From Nitrospira sp. (GTDB taxonomy: Bacteria > Nitrospirota > Nitrospiria > Nitrospirales > Nitrospiraceae), in assembly GCA_029194675.1 (NCBI GenBank), contig JARFXP010000001.1, forward strand, positions 984,501-1,048,500: a stretch of 64,000 nt of DNA, written 5' to 3'. Below the pieces are notes generated by a model. The model was not told the DNA's origin, made no database searches, and saw only the letters and a list, made by a program, of their open reading frames with translations. The position numbers were made by a program, and so were the translations under genes. Positions 16,565 through 24,532 of this stretch are shown here, one piece after another. Each line of letters starts with the position of its first letter. Within the stretch, counting starts at the first letter, position 1.

Positions 16565-18261
16565 ATGTCCTTTCGTGCGCCTACACACATAGCATTCCCA
16601 CGCTCAGGGCTCCGTGCGTGTTCCACCATCGGTTGCCGCCTCTTCCGCCTCTGCGTCCTCGTGCTGTTGCTCGTCGGCGCGGTAGTGGACAGGTCGTACG
16701 CGGCCGAACAGCGAGCGATCCCGACGCCCACCGCCGCGGCGGAGTTGCTCCCGATGGCCCCCGTAACGCTGGATGGCCGAGTTCTGTTCAAAGTGCGAGG
16801 GGTCACTGCCTTTCCGGCTGGGCAACGGGCCGGCCTCATCGAACAACGTCTGCGCGACGTCGCCTCGAACGAAAGCCTCCCGCTGGACTCCCTCCATGTA
16901 GAGGAACGAAGGGACCGCTCTCTCCTCAAGTTCTCGGACGAGCTCGTGATGACGGTCTACGACGCTGATGCGGAGATCGAAGGGGTGTCACGCCAACTTC
17001 TGGCCGAGGCGTATCAACGCCGTATCAAGACCGAGCTCGCCGTCTACCGGCACGACAGGAATCCGGAGATCCTCTTCACTCATACGATCTATGCGGTGGG
17101 TGCGACCACGACGTTCTTGCTGTCCGTGTATCTCTTAGTCCTGGCGTTCAGACGCGCGGACCGGTTGTTGGAAAAACGATACCAGACGAAAGTGGAGGGC
17201 TTGCGCGGCAAGATCTTCCGGTTTGTAGAATCAGAACTGATCTGGAGCGGCATCCGATCATCGGGGCAGCTCGTGCGCACGTTTCTCATCCTCTTTCTGT
17301 TGTTCATCCATAGCCAGTTCGTCCTCGGCCTGTTTCCCTGGACGAAAGCGCTTTCAGCGAGACTCCTGTCGCTCGTGCTCGATCCACTCCGGACTATGGG
17401 ACTGGCCGTCATCGATGCGGTGCCGAGGCTGATCTTCCTCGTCATCCTCGCGGTCGTCATTCGGTACACGCTCAAGCTGCTGAAGATGTATTTCACCGCC
17501 ATTCAACAGGGCACGTTCTTCCTCAGCGGATTCGATGCTGACTGGGCGATTCCGACCTTCCGCATTCTGCGATTGGTGATCATCGCCTTCGCATTGGTCG
17601 TCGCGTACCCGTACGTGCCGGGATCCGACTCGGAAGCATTCAAAGGGGTATCGATCCTGCTGGGCGTCATTTTTCGCTCGGATCATCCTCAGTCGTCGCC
17701 AACACCATCGCGGGGTACACAATGATTTACCGCCGCGCCTTCAAAGTCGGCGACCGAGTCATGATCGACCAATTGGTCGGAGATGTGACCGCCATGCGGC
17801 TGCAAGTGACGCACCTGCGCTCCATCAAGAACGAAGAAATCACGATCCCGAATTCCACGATCCTGAACAGCAGCGTCACGAATTTCAGCTCGCTCGCGCT
17901 GGAGCGAGGGCTGATCCTTCATACGACCGTGGGAGTCGGCTACGAAACCTCCTGGCGACAGGTGGAAGCCCTGTTGCTCCAGGCGGCAAGGCGTACGGAG
18001 GGGGTGTTGCAGAACCCTCCGCCGGTCGTCCTGCTGCCGTCGCTGGGCGACTTCGCGGTGCAATACGAATTGAACGTCCATTCAGATCGTCCCCAAGAAA
18101 GTCCCCAACTCTATGCCGCGCTGCACCACAACATCCTGGATCTCTTCAACGAGCACGGCGTGCAGATCATGACTCCGGCCTACCAGGACGACCCCGCAAA
18201 CCCCAAGATCGTGCCGAAGGATCAGTGGTTCGCACCGCCCGCCACGCCGCCCACGACATGA
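16565..18261 (+). pseudogene. MscS-family mechanosensitive channel with a one-base frameshift
   Basis: Part one (16565 to about 17670) has a signal peptide (residues 1-39), a periplasmic region, and membrane segments near residues 179-198, 230-250, 268-300 and 330-352. Part two (frame ending 18261) carries the MscS pore and beta domain: SSVVANTIAGYTMIYRRAFK, VGDRVMIDQLVGDV, EEITIPNSTILNSSVTNFSS. The two join without loss if one T is restored in the run at 17670-17674 (LGVIF-SLGSSSVVANTIAGY). The break lies just before the pore helix. Either the gene is newly inactivated or there is a sequencing error in the T-run. MscS channels open under membrane tension to release solutes. This subfamily differs from the two other MscS genes here. 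Confidence 0.85.
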
Positions 18262-18353
18262 CCACGCACTCGGCCGCATCGCGGGGTTTCCAGAATCGCC
18301 CGCCTGTAGGCCGACACACTGCTAGTGTAGTGCGTCAGAAATCGCTTTACATC

Positions 18354-18386
18354 CCGTTCGTCCTGAGGCTCTCGAAGGACGAACGG
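18354..18386. repeat. Interspersed inverted repeat, short copy B
   Basis: The arm ccgttcgtcct (18354-18364) pairs with aggacgaacgg (18376-18386) around gaggctctcga. It equals the inner arm of the element at 8659-8797 and is followed by ttcttcgcagcccgtt, a worn version of the element end. It lies between the MscS gene and the stop of the next lipoprotein gene. Confidence 0.65.
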
Positions 18387-18403
18387 AGGTTCTTCGCAGC
18401 CCG

Positions 18404-18985
18404 TTAAAAAACACCCGCGTCCTGTGCGGCCGCTAGAAACCTATGCGTGCAATCGGTGATCCCCTCGCGAATCAAGATTCCATCCTGCGCCAGCATGTTC
18501 GGCCCTCTTTGCGTCGACGTGCAGTGCCAGGTAAAAAGTGTGCGCTCGCCCGAGCGGACGATATAGTCGACCACCAGGTCGAACGATCGTTCCTGTCCGC
18601 TTTTCCAGTCAACATAGAATCGTGTGATGGTGCCGGACACGAGGTGGTCGCTCGGCTCTGTTGTCCGGTACCCCGACCGGTCCAGTTCTTTGCGGAGGGC
18701 GTCTGAGAAGAAGACACCGATTTCCTGCGCGAGGTACAACTTGGTTTTCGATGCCGGATCGGTTTCAACCTGACGCGGACTCACGCGATGCTCATCCGAC
18801 GGTTGATAGCGAAAGGGCACCGCGCCGACAGATCCCTGTCCTTTCAGAGGATTGGTCGGTTCGTACTTCAGTGAGACGATGCGGGGACAGCCTGTCGTTG
18901 TGACGATGAGAAACAGGAGGCAGGTCGTCCGCAGGAACGACCTGCGCGAATAGCAGCCCTTCCCGGCGATCAAGCTCATGGTCAT
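18404..18985 (-). CDS. Lipoprotein of unknown function
   Basis: This protein of about 193 residues has a twin-arginine-like, Arg-rich start (CYSRRSFLRTTCLLFLIVTT) and lipobox TTGC. The mature part is a mixed alpha/beta domain with KTKLYLAQEIGVFFSDALRK, HLVSGTITRFYVDWKSGQER and ending REGITDCTHRFLAAAQDAGV. The pattern of a parallel helix-strand domain that builds a value from DALRKEL...GY resembles YajG- or DUF4136-type envelope lipoproteins, but I cannot fix the family. The ATG at 18985 has AAGGCAAGG upstream; starts further up lack a site. A tail relic of a close relative is at 1925-2036. It runs with the small lipoprotein gene starting at 19473. Confidence 0.7.
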   Translation of the reverse strand: MTMSLIAGKGCYSRRSFLRTTCLLFLIVTTTGCPRIVSLKYEPTNPLKGQGSVGAVPFRYQPSDEHRVSPRQVETDPASKTKLYLAQEIGVFFSDALRKELDRSGYRTTEPSDHLVSGTITRFYVDWKSGQERSFDLVVDYIVRSGERTLFTWHCTSTQRGPNMLAQDGILIREGITDCTHRFLAAAQDAGVF

Positions 18986-19101
18986 CGACCTTGCCTTTCG
19001 AAGATTGCGGACAGCATCGGTTACGGCGACGACCTTCTGTCCGTTCACTCAGATCGTCCCTATCCCACCGGCTTGCCCACCGGCTTGGCAGCCGATGAGT
19101 C

Positions 19102-19473
19102 CTATCGAAGGGCTGCGACGAGCTCTTCTGGTTTTGGTCGGAGAGATAGCTCTCCGTCGGCCATGCGACGCTGCGCTCGCTCGAAAAACTCCTGCTCGTG
19201 AGACGGAGGCACCCCAAGGAGCTTCCCCATCGATTCCAAATACTCACCGCGCCCCCTGGCCATGTCCTGCAGCAGGTTATCGGTGTTCACTGCCGCGAAG
19301 GCGAGGGCCTTGTATTCCTCCTTAAGCAACCCATTGTCATCATACCAATCACTCGGCGTCGTGCTGGACAAGGTGTTCTTGATGCTGTCTGTTACAGTGC
19401 AGGCCGTCGAGAGCAGCAGACTGCCACACAGCGCAAGGAATAGGAGCAAACCGGTTGCAGCACGGATCGACAT
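19102..19473 (-). CDS. Small lipoprotein, DUF3015-like
   Basis: This 123-residue protein has a signal peptide and lipobox STAC. The mature domain contains EEYKALAFAAVNTDNLLQDM and ARGRGEYLESMGKLLGVPPS, which resembles the DUF3015 pattern (a helix, then a D-M-A-x-G-x-G-E-x-L turn). The function of that family is unknown. The ATG at 19473 has GGAGGG 8 bases upstream; an ATG at 19494 would overlap that site. It lies 116 bases upstream of the next lipoprotein start and is probably in the same transcription unit. Confidence 0.7.
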   Translation of the reverse strand: MSIRAATGLLLFLALCGSLLLSTACTVTDSIKNTLSSTTPSDWYDDNGLLKEEYKALAFAAVNTDNLLQDMARGRGEYLESMGKLLGVPPSHEQEFFERAQRRMADGELSLRPKPEELVAALR

Positions 19474-19666
19474 GGTTCCACCCTCCTTTCTCATGTTGCA
19501 GACGGCTCTTCGAAAAGCGATGTGAACGATATCAGAGCCCCCTCATTCCTGCAATGCCTGCGGGTGGGATTCGGTGATAATCCCTCCATTTAAAGCATCG
19601 CCCATGCTAGAGTGTGCAGCTGATAGAGGCCTGTGTCGTTCCTGAACCACCATCTCGTGAGGCAAC

Positions 19667-21166
19667 ATGGTGAAGACCTTGTCGATGATTCCGGTTTCGG
19701 TTCCAAGAACTCTTCGCGGTTTCTCCTTTCTGTTACCCCTGTTCCTCGGCGTGACCGCTTGCTCGGTGAACCCCGTGAGTCACAGACCAGAACTGACCTT
19801 GATGACGGTGGAGCAGGAGAAGCGGATCGGCGCAGAGGAGGCTGAAAAGGTCGAACAGCAGATGGGGTTATTGGATGATCCGGCGTTGACGGACTATCTC
19901 AACGTGCTGGGTCAGAGACTGGTAAAGGAGTCCCCACGGCAGGACGTGACACATCGCTTCTACATAGCCGACATGGCGGAGCCCAATGCGTTTGCGCTTC
20001 CCGGCGGCTACGTCTATGTCACCCGCGGTTTGCTGGCGCTGGTCACTTCGGAGAATGAACTGGCCGGCGTGGTCGGCCACGAGATCGGCCATGTGGCGGC
20101 CAGGCACTCAGTCCAGCAGGTTTCCAAACAGGGTCCCTTCGCGGTCCTGTTCGGGATTGCATCGGGGCTGACCGGGATCGTCAGTCCGCTCGTAGGACAT
20201 GTCATCGGGGGCGTCGGCAATGTCGCGCAGAGTCTCGTGTTCTCCCCCTACAGCCGGTCTCAGGAGTTCGAGGCGGATAAGATCGGGCAGGAGATGGCGG
20301 CCAAGGCCGGCTGGGACCCGGAGGGACTCTCCGTGTTTCTGAATACTTTGAGCCGGGAGGAGGATCTCTCGAGCAATAAGCCGCGCCGGACCAGTTTCTT
20401 CGATTCGCATCCTGCGACGCCCGACCGGGTGAAGAACACCAGCGAACATGCGAAACAGATCACACGAGCGGTCCGCGAGCCGATCTCGTCCTCTCAGGAG
20501 GCCTTCCTGGAACGACTCGACGGGATGGTCGTGGGACAACGGGCGGCCAACGGCATCGTCGAAGAGTCTACCTTCCGTCATCCTGATCTGAACTTCTTCA
20601 TCCAGTTCCCGGAGGGCTGGCGGGTCGAGAATACGCCCACCAAGATCGTCTCGGCGCCGAAGGACGGGCACAGAGCGGTGGTGTTCCAGGCGGTGGCTGA
20701 GGGTGACGATCCACGGGAGGGCGTGAGGGCCCTGGAGAACGCGAGCAAGACGCAGCTCAAGACCCATCCAACGAACGTGAACGGGTTGCCGGCCGCCACG
20801 ACCAGGTTTGCCGAATCGAAACTCACCGTTGATATGACCTGGATTGCGCATGGAGGAACGGTCTACCTCATCGCCGCATTCGCGCCCACGAGAGAGTTTC
20901 AAGGTGTGGAGCAAGTCTTTCGGCAAGTGACACAGAGCTTCCGGCCTCTGTCGGTGGAAGAACGGGCCGCCATCACCGAAGACCGCATCAGGCTGGTGAA
21001 AGCACGGCAAGGGGAGAACGTGCGGGCCATCGCGGCTCGGTCCAATACCGTCTGGAAGCCTGAGCAGGTCGCGGTCGCCAACAATCTGACCGACTACGAA
21101 CCGCTGCCCAAGGGCCACGTCATTAAGGTCGCCGTCTCGGAGCCGTACGAGGGAAAGCAAAAATAA
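19667..21166 (+). CDS. M48-family metalloprotease lipoprotein (BepA/LoiP-like)
   Basis: This 499-residue protein has a signal peptide with lipobox VTAC (Cys32). The catalytic zinc motif is HEIGH at residues 138-142 in GVVGHEIGHVAARHSVQQ; the third ligand region is SRSQEFEADKIG around residue 197-207. After the protease domain (to about residue 285) comes a beta-rich domain (FIQFPEGWRVENTPTKIVSA). A short C-terminal segment (VKARQGENVRAIAARSNTVW) of the type found in many M48 lipoproteins may be a LysM-like anchor. Members of this group remove misassembled outer-membrane proteins in the periplasm. The ATG has GAGG 6 bases upstream. Its final 55 bases are repeated at 22682-22747. Confidence 0.92.
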   Translation: MVKTLSMIPVSVPRTLRGFSFLLPLFLGVTACSVNPVSHRPELTLMTVEQEKRIGAEEAEKVEQQMGLLDDPALTDYLNVLGQRLVKESPRQDVTHRFYIADMAEPNAFALPGGYVYVTRGLLALVTSENELAGVVGHEIGHVAARHSVQQVSKQGPFAVLFGIASGLTGIVSPLVGHVIGGVGNVAQSLVFSPYSRSQEFEADKIGQEMAAKAGWDPEGLSVFLNTLSREEDLSSNKPRRTSFFDSHPATPDRVKNTSEHAKQITRAVREPISSSQEAFLERLDGMVVGQRAANGIVEESTFRHPDLNFFIQFPEGWRVENTPTKIVSAPKDGHRAVVFQAVAEGDDPREGVRALENASKTQLKTHPTNVNGLPAATTRFAESKLTVDMTWIAHGGTVYLIAAFAPTREFQGVEQVFRQVTQSFRPLSVEERAAITEDRIRLVKARQGENVRAIAARSNTVWKPEQVAVANNLTDYEPLPKGHVIKVAVSEPYEGKQK

Positions 21167-21382
21167 GGGGCGTCTGTCCTCCCGCCATTCGTAAGATATG
21201 GGTATCGCGCGACCCGCGTGGCCGGTCTATTTCACACGAGGCTCGGTTCGATCCCGCCGCCCCGCAACAACGGGCTGCCCAAGCCAAGCCCTACCGCTGC
21301 CCAAAGCAGCACCACAGCAGCCAGCACGTTATATGTGGTGATCTCGATACTGACCGCCACACCGGCTAGGCTTCCGGCATCG

Positions 21383-22558
21383 TCACAGTTCTTCGAGAAA
21401 TTCCTGCCACGGCAACGCCCGCACGCCGGGAGCGAGAGCATGCGTCGGCATGCTCAGCTGCGGTGATTGATGCACGAGAAGCATCCTCGTGCCGGGAGCC
21501 TTTGTGCGTGTTCGTTTCAGCGCCTCAGCCAGCCGCTGCATCGGCATGGCCATGGCAGGCGTCACCGTGCGCCCGGCCTTGCACTCCACCAGTACCACCG
21601 AGCCGCCGCGTCCGGGCACGAGGAAATCCACTTCCAGACCCTGCTCGTCGCGGAAATAGTATAGCTCGCGCCGGTCGCCCGCGTTCACCTGGGCCTTGGC
21701 CATCTCTGCTGCGATGAAGCCTTCAAACAACGCACCACGAAACGGCGACCGGGCGAGTTCTCCCGGCGTCTCGATGCCCAGCAAATGGCACGCGAGGCCA
21801 GCATCGGCAACATAGATCTTGGGCGACTTGATCAGGCGTTTGCCGAGGTTCTCGTAAAACGGCGGTACGATCAGGATTTGCGCCGTCGTTTTCAGTATGC
21901 CGAGCCATTGTGCAATGGTCGGCACACTCACACCCAGTGGGGCGGCCAGATCCGTCTTATTCAACACCTGCCCATGCCGGCTGGCCAGCAGCGCGAGGAA
22001 CCGGCGGAACAGCGCGAGATCCTTCACCGCCGTCACAGCCCGGACGTCTCGCTCCAGGTAGGTCTGCACATACGAGCTAAACCATAAGCGCGCCCCGCTC
22101 GGGCGTGCCACCACTTCGGGATACCCGCCACGCCACAGGCTGACCTTCGGCGTCTCACGCCATGACAGCGGGAGTAGTTGCAGCACCGCCGCCCGCCCCG
22201 CCATGGATTCCGTCACGCCCTGCATCAGCGGCGACTCTTGCGAACCGGTCAGCAGCCACTGGCCCACGCGCCGCGGCCGTCGATCAATCCGTGAGCGCAC
22301 AAACGCGAATACCTCCGGTACATTCTGCACCTCGTCAAGGATTGCGGGTATCGGCACGGCGTCAAGGAAGCCTTGCGGATCAGCTCGAAGCCGCGCCACC
22401 ACGTCGGGATCTTCGAGCAGGAAATAGCTGGCCTTGGGAAACAACCGGCGCAGCAGCACTGTCTTGCCGGCACGGCGCGGCCCGGTCAGCACCACGGCCG
22501 GAAAGCGTTTCACCGCTTGCAACACCTGGCTTTCCAGCTGACGTCGAATGTAGCGCAT
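21383..22558 (-). CDS. AAA-type ATPase with DUF4143 domain
   Basis: This 391-residue protein has the Walker A motif GPRRAGKT (residues 26-33), Walker B AILDEVQ near residue 72 and the sensor-like WLLTGSQESPL near residue 101. The C-terminal DUF4143 part contains KSPKIYVADAGLACHLLGIE and a restriction-nuclease-like core YYFRDEQGLEVDFLV...VVLVECKAG. This architecture (AAA_14 plus DUF4143) is widespread in mobile or accessory DNA with no settled role. There is no ribosome site; a promoter ends 8 bases before the ATG, so translation may be leaderless. The gene is flanked by two copies of the M48 gene tail, which suggests it arrived by insertion. Confidence 0.9.
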   Translation of the reverse strand: MRYIRRQLESQVLQAVKRFPAVVLTGPRRAGKTVLLRRLFPKASYFLLEDPDVVARLRADPQGFLDAVPIPAILDEVQNVPEVFAFVRSRIDRRPRRVGQWLLTGSQESPLMQGVTESMAGRAAVLQLLPLSWRETPKVSLWRGGYPEVVARPSGARLWFSSYVQTYLERDVRAVTAVKDLALFRRFLALLASRHGQVLNKTDLAAPLGVSVPTIAQWLGILKTTAQILIVPPFYENLGKRLIKSPKIYVADAGLACHLLGIETPGELARSPFRGALFEGFIAAEMAKAQVNAGDRRELYYFRDEQGLEVDFLVPGRGGSVVLVECKAGRTVTPAMAMPMQRLAEALKRTRTKAPGTRMLLVHQSPQLSMPTHALAPGVRALPWQEFLEEL

Positions 22559-22566
22559 AGATGAGA

Positions 22567-22595
22567 ATTATAAACTGTGACTTTAGATTTCTCAA
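22567..22595 (-). promoter_or_regulatory. Consensus sigma70 promoter of the AAA/DUF4143 gene
   Basis: On the minus strand TTGAGA (22590-22595) is followed after 17 bases by a perfect TATAAT (22567-22572). The ATG lies 8 bases after the TATAAT, so the transcript would start at or within a few bases of the start codon. Confidence 0.75.
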
Positions 22596-22681
22596 TCCAG
22601 AGCTGCAGCGTGTGGCAAGCACGTCATCTGCCCGGTTTTTTTAGTACGTGATCCGTCGGGTTTAGGGTGCGCGCGCTGCGC

Positions 22682-22747
22682 GACGGCCATGTCATTAAGA
22701 TCATCAAGATTGCCGTCTCGGAGCCCTACGAGGGAAAGAAAAAGTAA
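22682..22747 (+). pseudogene. Orphan copy of the M48 protease gene tail
   Basis: The stretch reads DGHVIKIIKIAVSEPYEGKK, then K and a stop, matching the last codons of the M48 gene (KGHVIKVAVSEPYEGKQK). Nothing upstream resembles the rest of that gene. It lies 1.5 kb after the intact copy and brackets the ATPase gene. Confidence 0.75.
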
Positions 22748-22839
22748 GAGGCACGAATGCCCCGAAGCCAGAGCTTCGGACCACAGGGGGTGACATCAAG
22801 ATTTGTGTGATGTCCCAGAAATACGTTTGTGGTGAACCT

Positions 22840-22890
22840 TCGATCTGTGCTCAGGACTGCCCTTCGACAAGCTCAGGGCGAACGGATTAT
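22840..22890. repeat. Interspersed inverted repeat, short copy C
   Basis: The stretch contains gcccttcgacaagctcagggc, an imperfect palindrome that matches the cttcgacaggctcag arm of the element at 8659-8797, followed by gaacgg. It sits about 100 bases after the stop of the SYLF gene ending at 22989. Confidence 0.6.
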
Positions 22891-22988
22891 GAATGAATTT
22901 CATGTGCTGATGTATGAGAGGCTGGCGGGCGAGGTTATCCGCGACTGCATCTCGACCTCGCCCACCTCCACGACACAATCCCGGTCGC

Positions 22989-23570
22989 TTAGAGGGGCTC
23001 AAAGCTGAACTTTTGACCTCCAATGGCCGCCTCATACATCAGACCGCCTATCGCTTGCGTAAAGACGGCCATTCCCTTGTGGTAGTCTGTCGCGAGTTGT
23101 GCACCGGATTTCGGTCCGGCACTGACTCCCGCTGATCCTCCCGTTGACCCGGCCTGGGCTTGCGCCCCGGCAGTAATGGCTACTGCTGAGGCTGTGGCGT
23201 CGAAGGCAAAATCCCCGCTCGTAAACTCATCATAGGCGCGCTTATCTTTGAAGAAGATGATTTCACAGAACCCCTGGCCTCCAGCCTGGAAACCGAATGA
23301 GAGCTTGATCAGCCTTGTTTTGCCGGTCACCTTCCCTTCGCGGTAGACTTGTCCCTGCCCATATGCGCCGCCGACCCCCAGACCCCCTTTCCCGATGAGA
23401 GGAAAGACCGCGTATCCGTACGCATTCTCAAAAAACGGTTTCACCTGCTCTGAAGATTTGAATTTGTCGATCGTGGACGAATAATCCTCGGCCGCCAAAG
23501 CACTAGAGCTCGCACAGACCATGGCTGCCATTAACAAAACGGTTGGTAGAAACACACGAAATGTCGTCAT
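22989..23570 (-). CDS. SYLF (YSC84) domain protein, copy 3
   Basis: This 193-residue exported protein has a signal peptide (residues 1-27, ending ALAAED). The SYLF-type domain shows AYGYAVFPLIGKGGLGVGGA, GQVYREGKVTGKTRLIKLSF and FQAGGQGFCEIIFFKDKRAY. It has a Gly/Ala-rich insert (AGAQAQAGSTGGSAGVSAGP) near residues 133-152. It belongs to a different SYLF branch from copies 1, 2 and 5. The ATG at 23570 has AAGGAGG 5 bases upstream. It is separated from SYLF copy 4 by a repeat element, on the same strand. Confidence 0.88.
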   Translation of the reverse strand: MTTFRVFLPTVLLMAAMVCASSSALAAEDYSSTIDKFKSSEQVKPFFENAYGYAVFPLIGKGGLGVGGAYGQGQVYREGKVTGKTRLIKLSFGFQAGGQGFCEIIFFKDKRAYDEFTSGDFAFDATASAVAITAGAQAQAGSTGGSAGVSAGPKSGAQLATDYHKGMAVFTQAIGGLMYEAAIGGQKFSFEPL

Positions 23571-23607
23571 GGGCGCCTCCTTCTCCTAATGATTATGACC
23601 TATACGC

Positions 23608-23877
23608 CTAGCAGGTTGTTGAAAATCCATCTTACCATCGATAATCCTGGGCGTCACGAGGTCACGGACCGAATCAGAATGCCCCGCAGGGTGTTCAAAA
23701 AGGCCTTCCAACAAGGCCGCAACGAGCGAAGAGGCGGAATCGTAACCTATTTTTACCCGGCCCACCCATCACCTGTCGGAACAGGCGTTTACCCAGGCCG
23801 TACGTTGAGCCTCTGAGCGACGCGAGAACGACGTTGGAGGACTTTTTCAGGGGGAGTCCATATAAACAGCCTGCTAG
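23608..23877. repeat. Interspersed inverted-repeat element, copy D
   Basis: It begins ctagcaggttgttgaaaat and ends tttttcaggg...cagcctgctag, so its ends are inverted repeats of the same family as 8659-8797. Its interior (aaggccttccaacaaggccg, cgtacgttgagcctctgagc) differs from copy A. The terminal ctag overlaps the stop codon of SYLF gene 4 (23874-23876). Confidence 0.7.
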
Positions 23878-24485
23878 TTCAGTTCGTCGTCCTTCCAGTA
23901 CTTCGTTCCATACAGCATCGCTTGTCCCATGAGGCCGTTCTTGGTGAACTGATACACTTCCACTCCCTGGAAGAGTTGCACATCTTTTTCTCCGGCCCCC
24001 GCGAGCTTCTGCTCCTGACGCATCGCCATGCCCTGGTCGCCTGATTGAGCCTCCGCTCCGGCCTTCCCCGAGAACTCGATTCCCTTCTCGACGAACTTCT
24101 TAAAGTCTTCTTTTTCATGAAAGATCATGACGGCGCGCAAATCCGAGACACCGAAGCCCAGGCCTCCTCCTACCTCGATCATCTTCATGAAGATTTCCTG
24201 CTTGGTGGCATTGTCCACGGCCACTCCGTACCCGTTGCCGCTGCCGAGCATGAAGATCTTGACGTTCATGTTGCTGAACACCGCATAGCCGGCGGCGTGC
24301 TCCAGCCTGGCCTTCACGCTTGGCTTTTCCTTGTACAGGTCGGCGAGGGTCTGGCGCTGCATGCTGCGAATGTTCTCGCGCTTCTCTTTCTGGCTGTCTC
24401 CCTTCGCCCCCAGAAAACCTGTCAAGGTGAGCAGACTAAAAGCCGTCGCAACCGTCAACAGCACGCTATTCTTCCATCGCATCAT
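23874..24485 (-). CDS. SYLF-like (YSC84) protein, copy 4
   Basis: This 203-residue exported protein has a signal peptide (residues about 1-25). The mature part shows the SYLF core AGYAVFSNMNVKIFMLGSGN, GYGVAVDNATKQEIFMKM, VGGGLGFGVSDLRAVMIFHE. Its C-terminus (LFQGVEVYQFTKNGLMGQAM) is typical for this divergent bacterial branch. The ATG at 24485 follows AAGGAGG by 6 bases; a second ATG comes directly after. It lies 47 bases downstream of the patatin gene stop, so it is probably co-transcribed with patatin. The stop codon is formed by the end of repeat element D. Confidence 0.85.
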   Translation of the reverse strand: MMRWKNSVLLTVATAFSLLTLTGFLGAKGDSQKEKRENIRSMQRQTLADLYKEKPSVKARLEHAAGYAVFSNMNVKIFMLGSGNGYGVAVDNATKQEIFMKMIEVGGGLGFGVSDLRAVMIFHEKEDFKKFVEKGIEFSGKAGAEAQSGDQGMAMRQEQKLAGAGEKDVQLFQGVEVYQFTKNGLMGQAMLYGTKYWKDDELN

Positions 24486-24532
24486 GGTATCCTCCTTGGC
24501 GACCGCTGTGACCGGGTGGTCCATGGTGCCAT

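Noticed and set aside
20108..21160. Minus-strand frame of 350 codons
   Set aside because: It is antisense to the M48 metalloprotease, whose catalytic motifs are clear.
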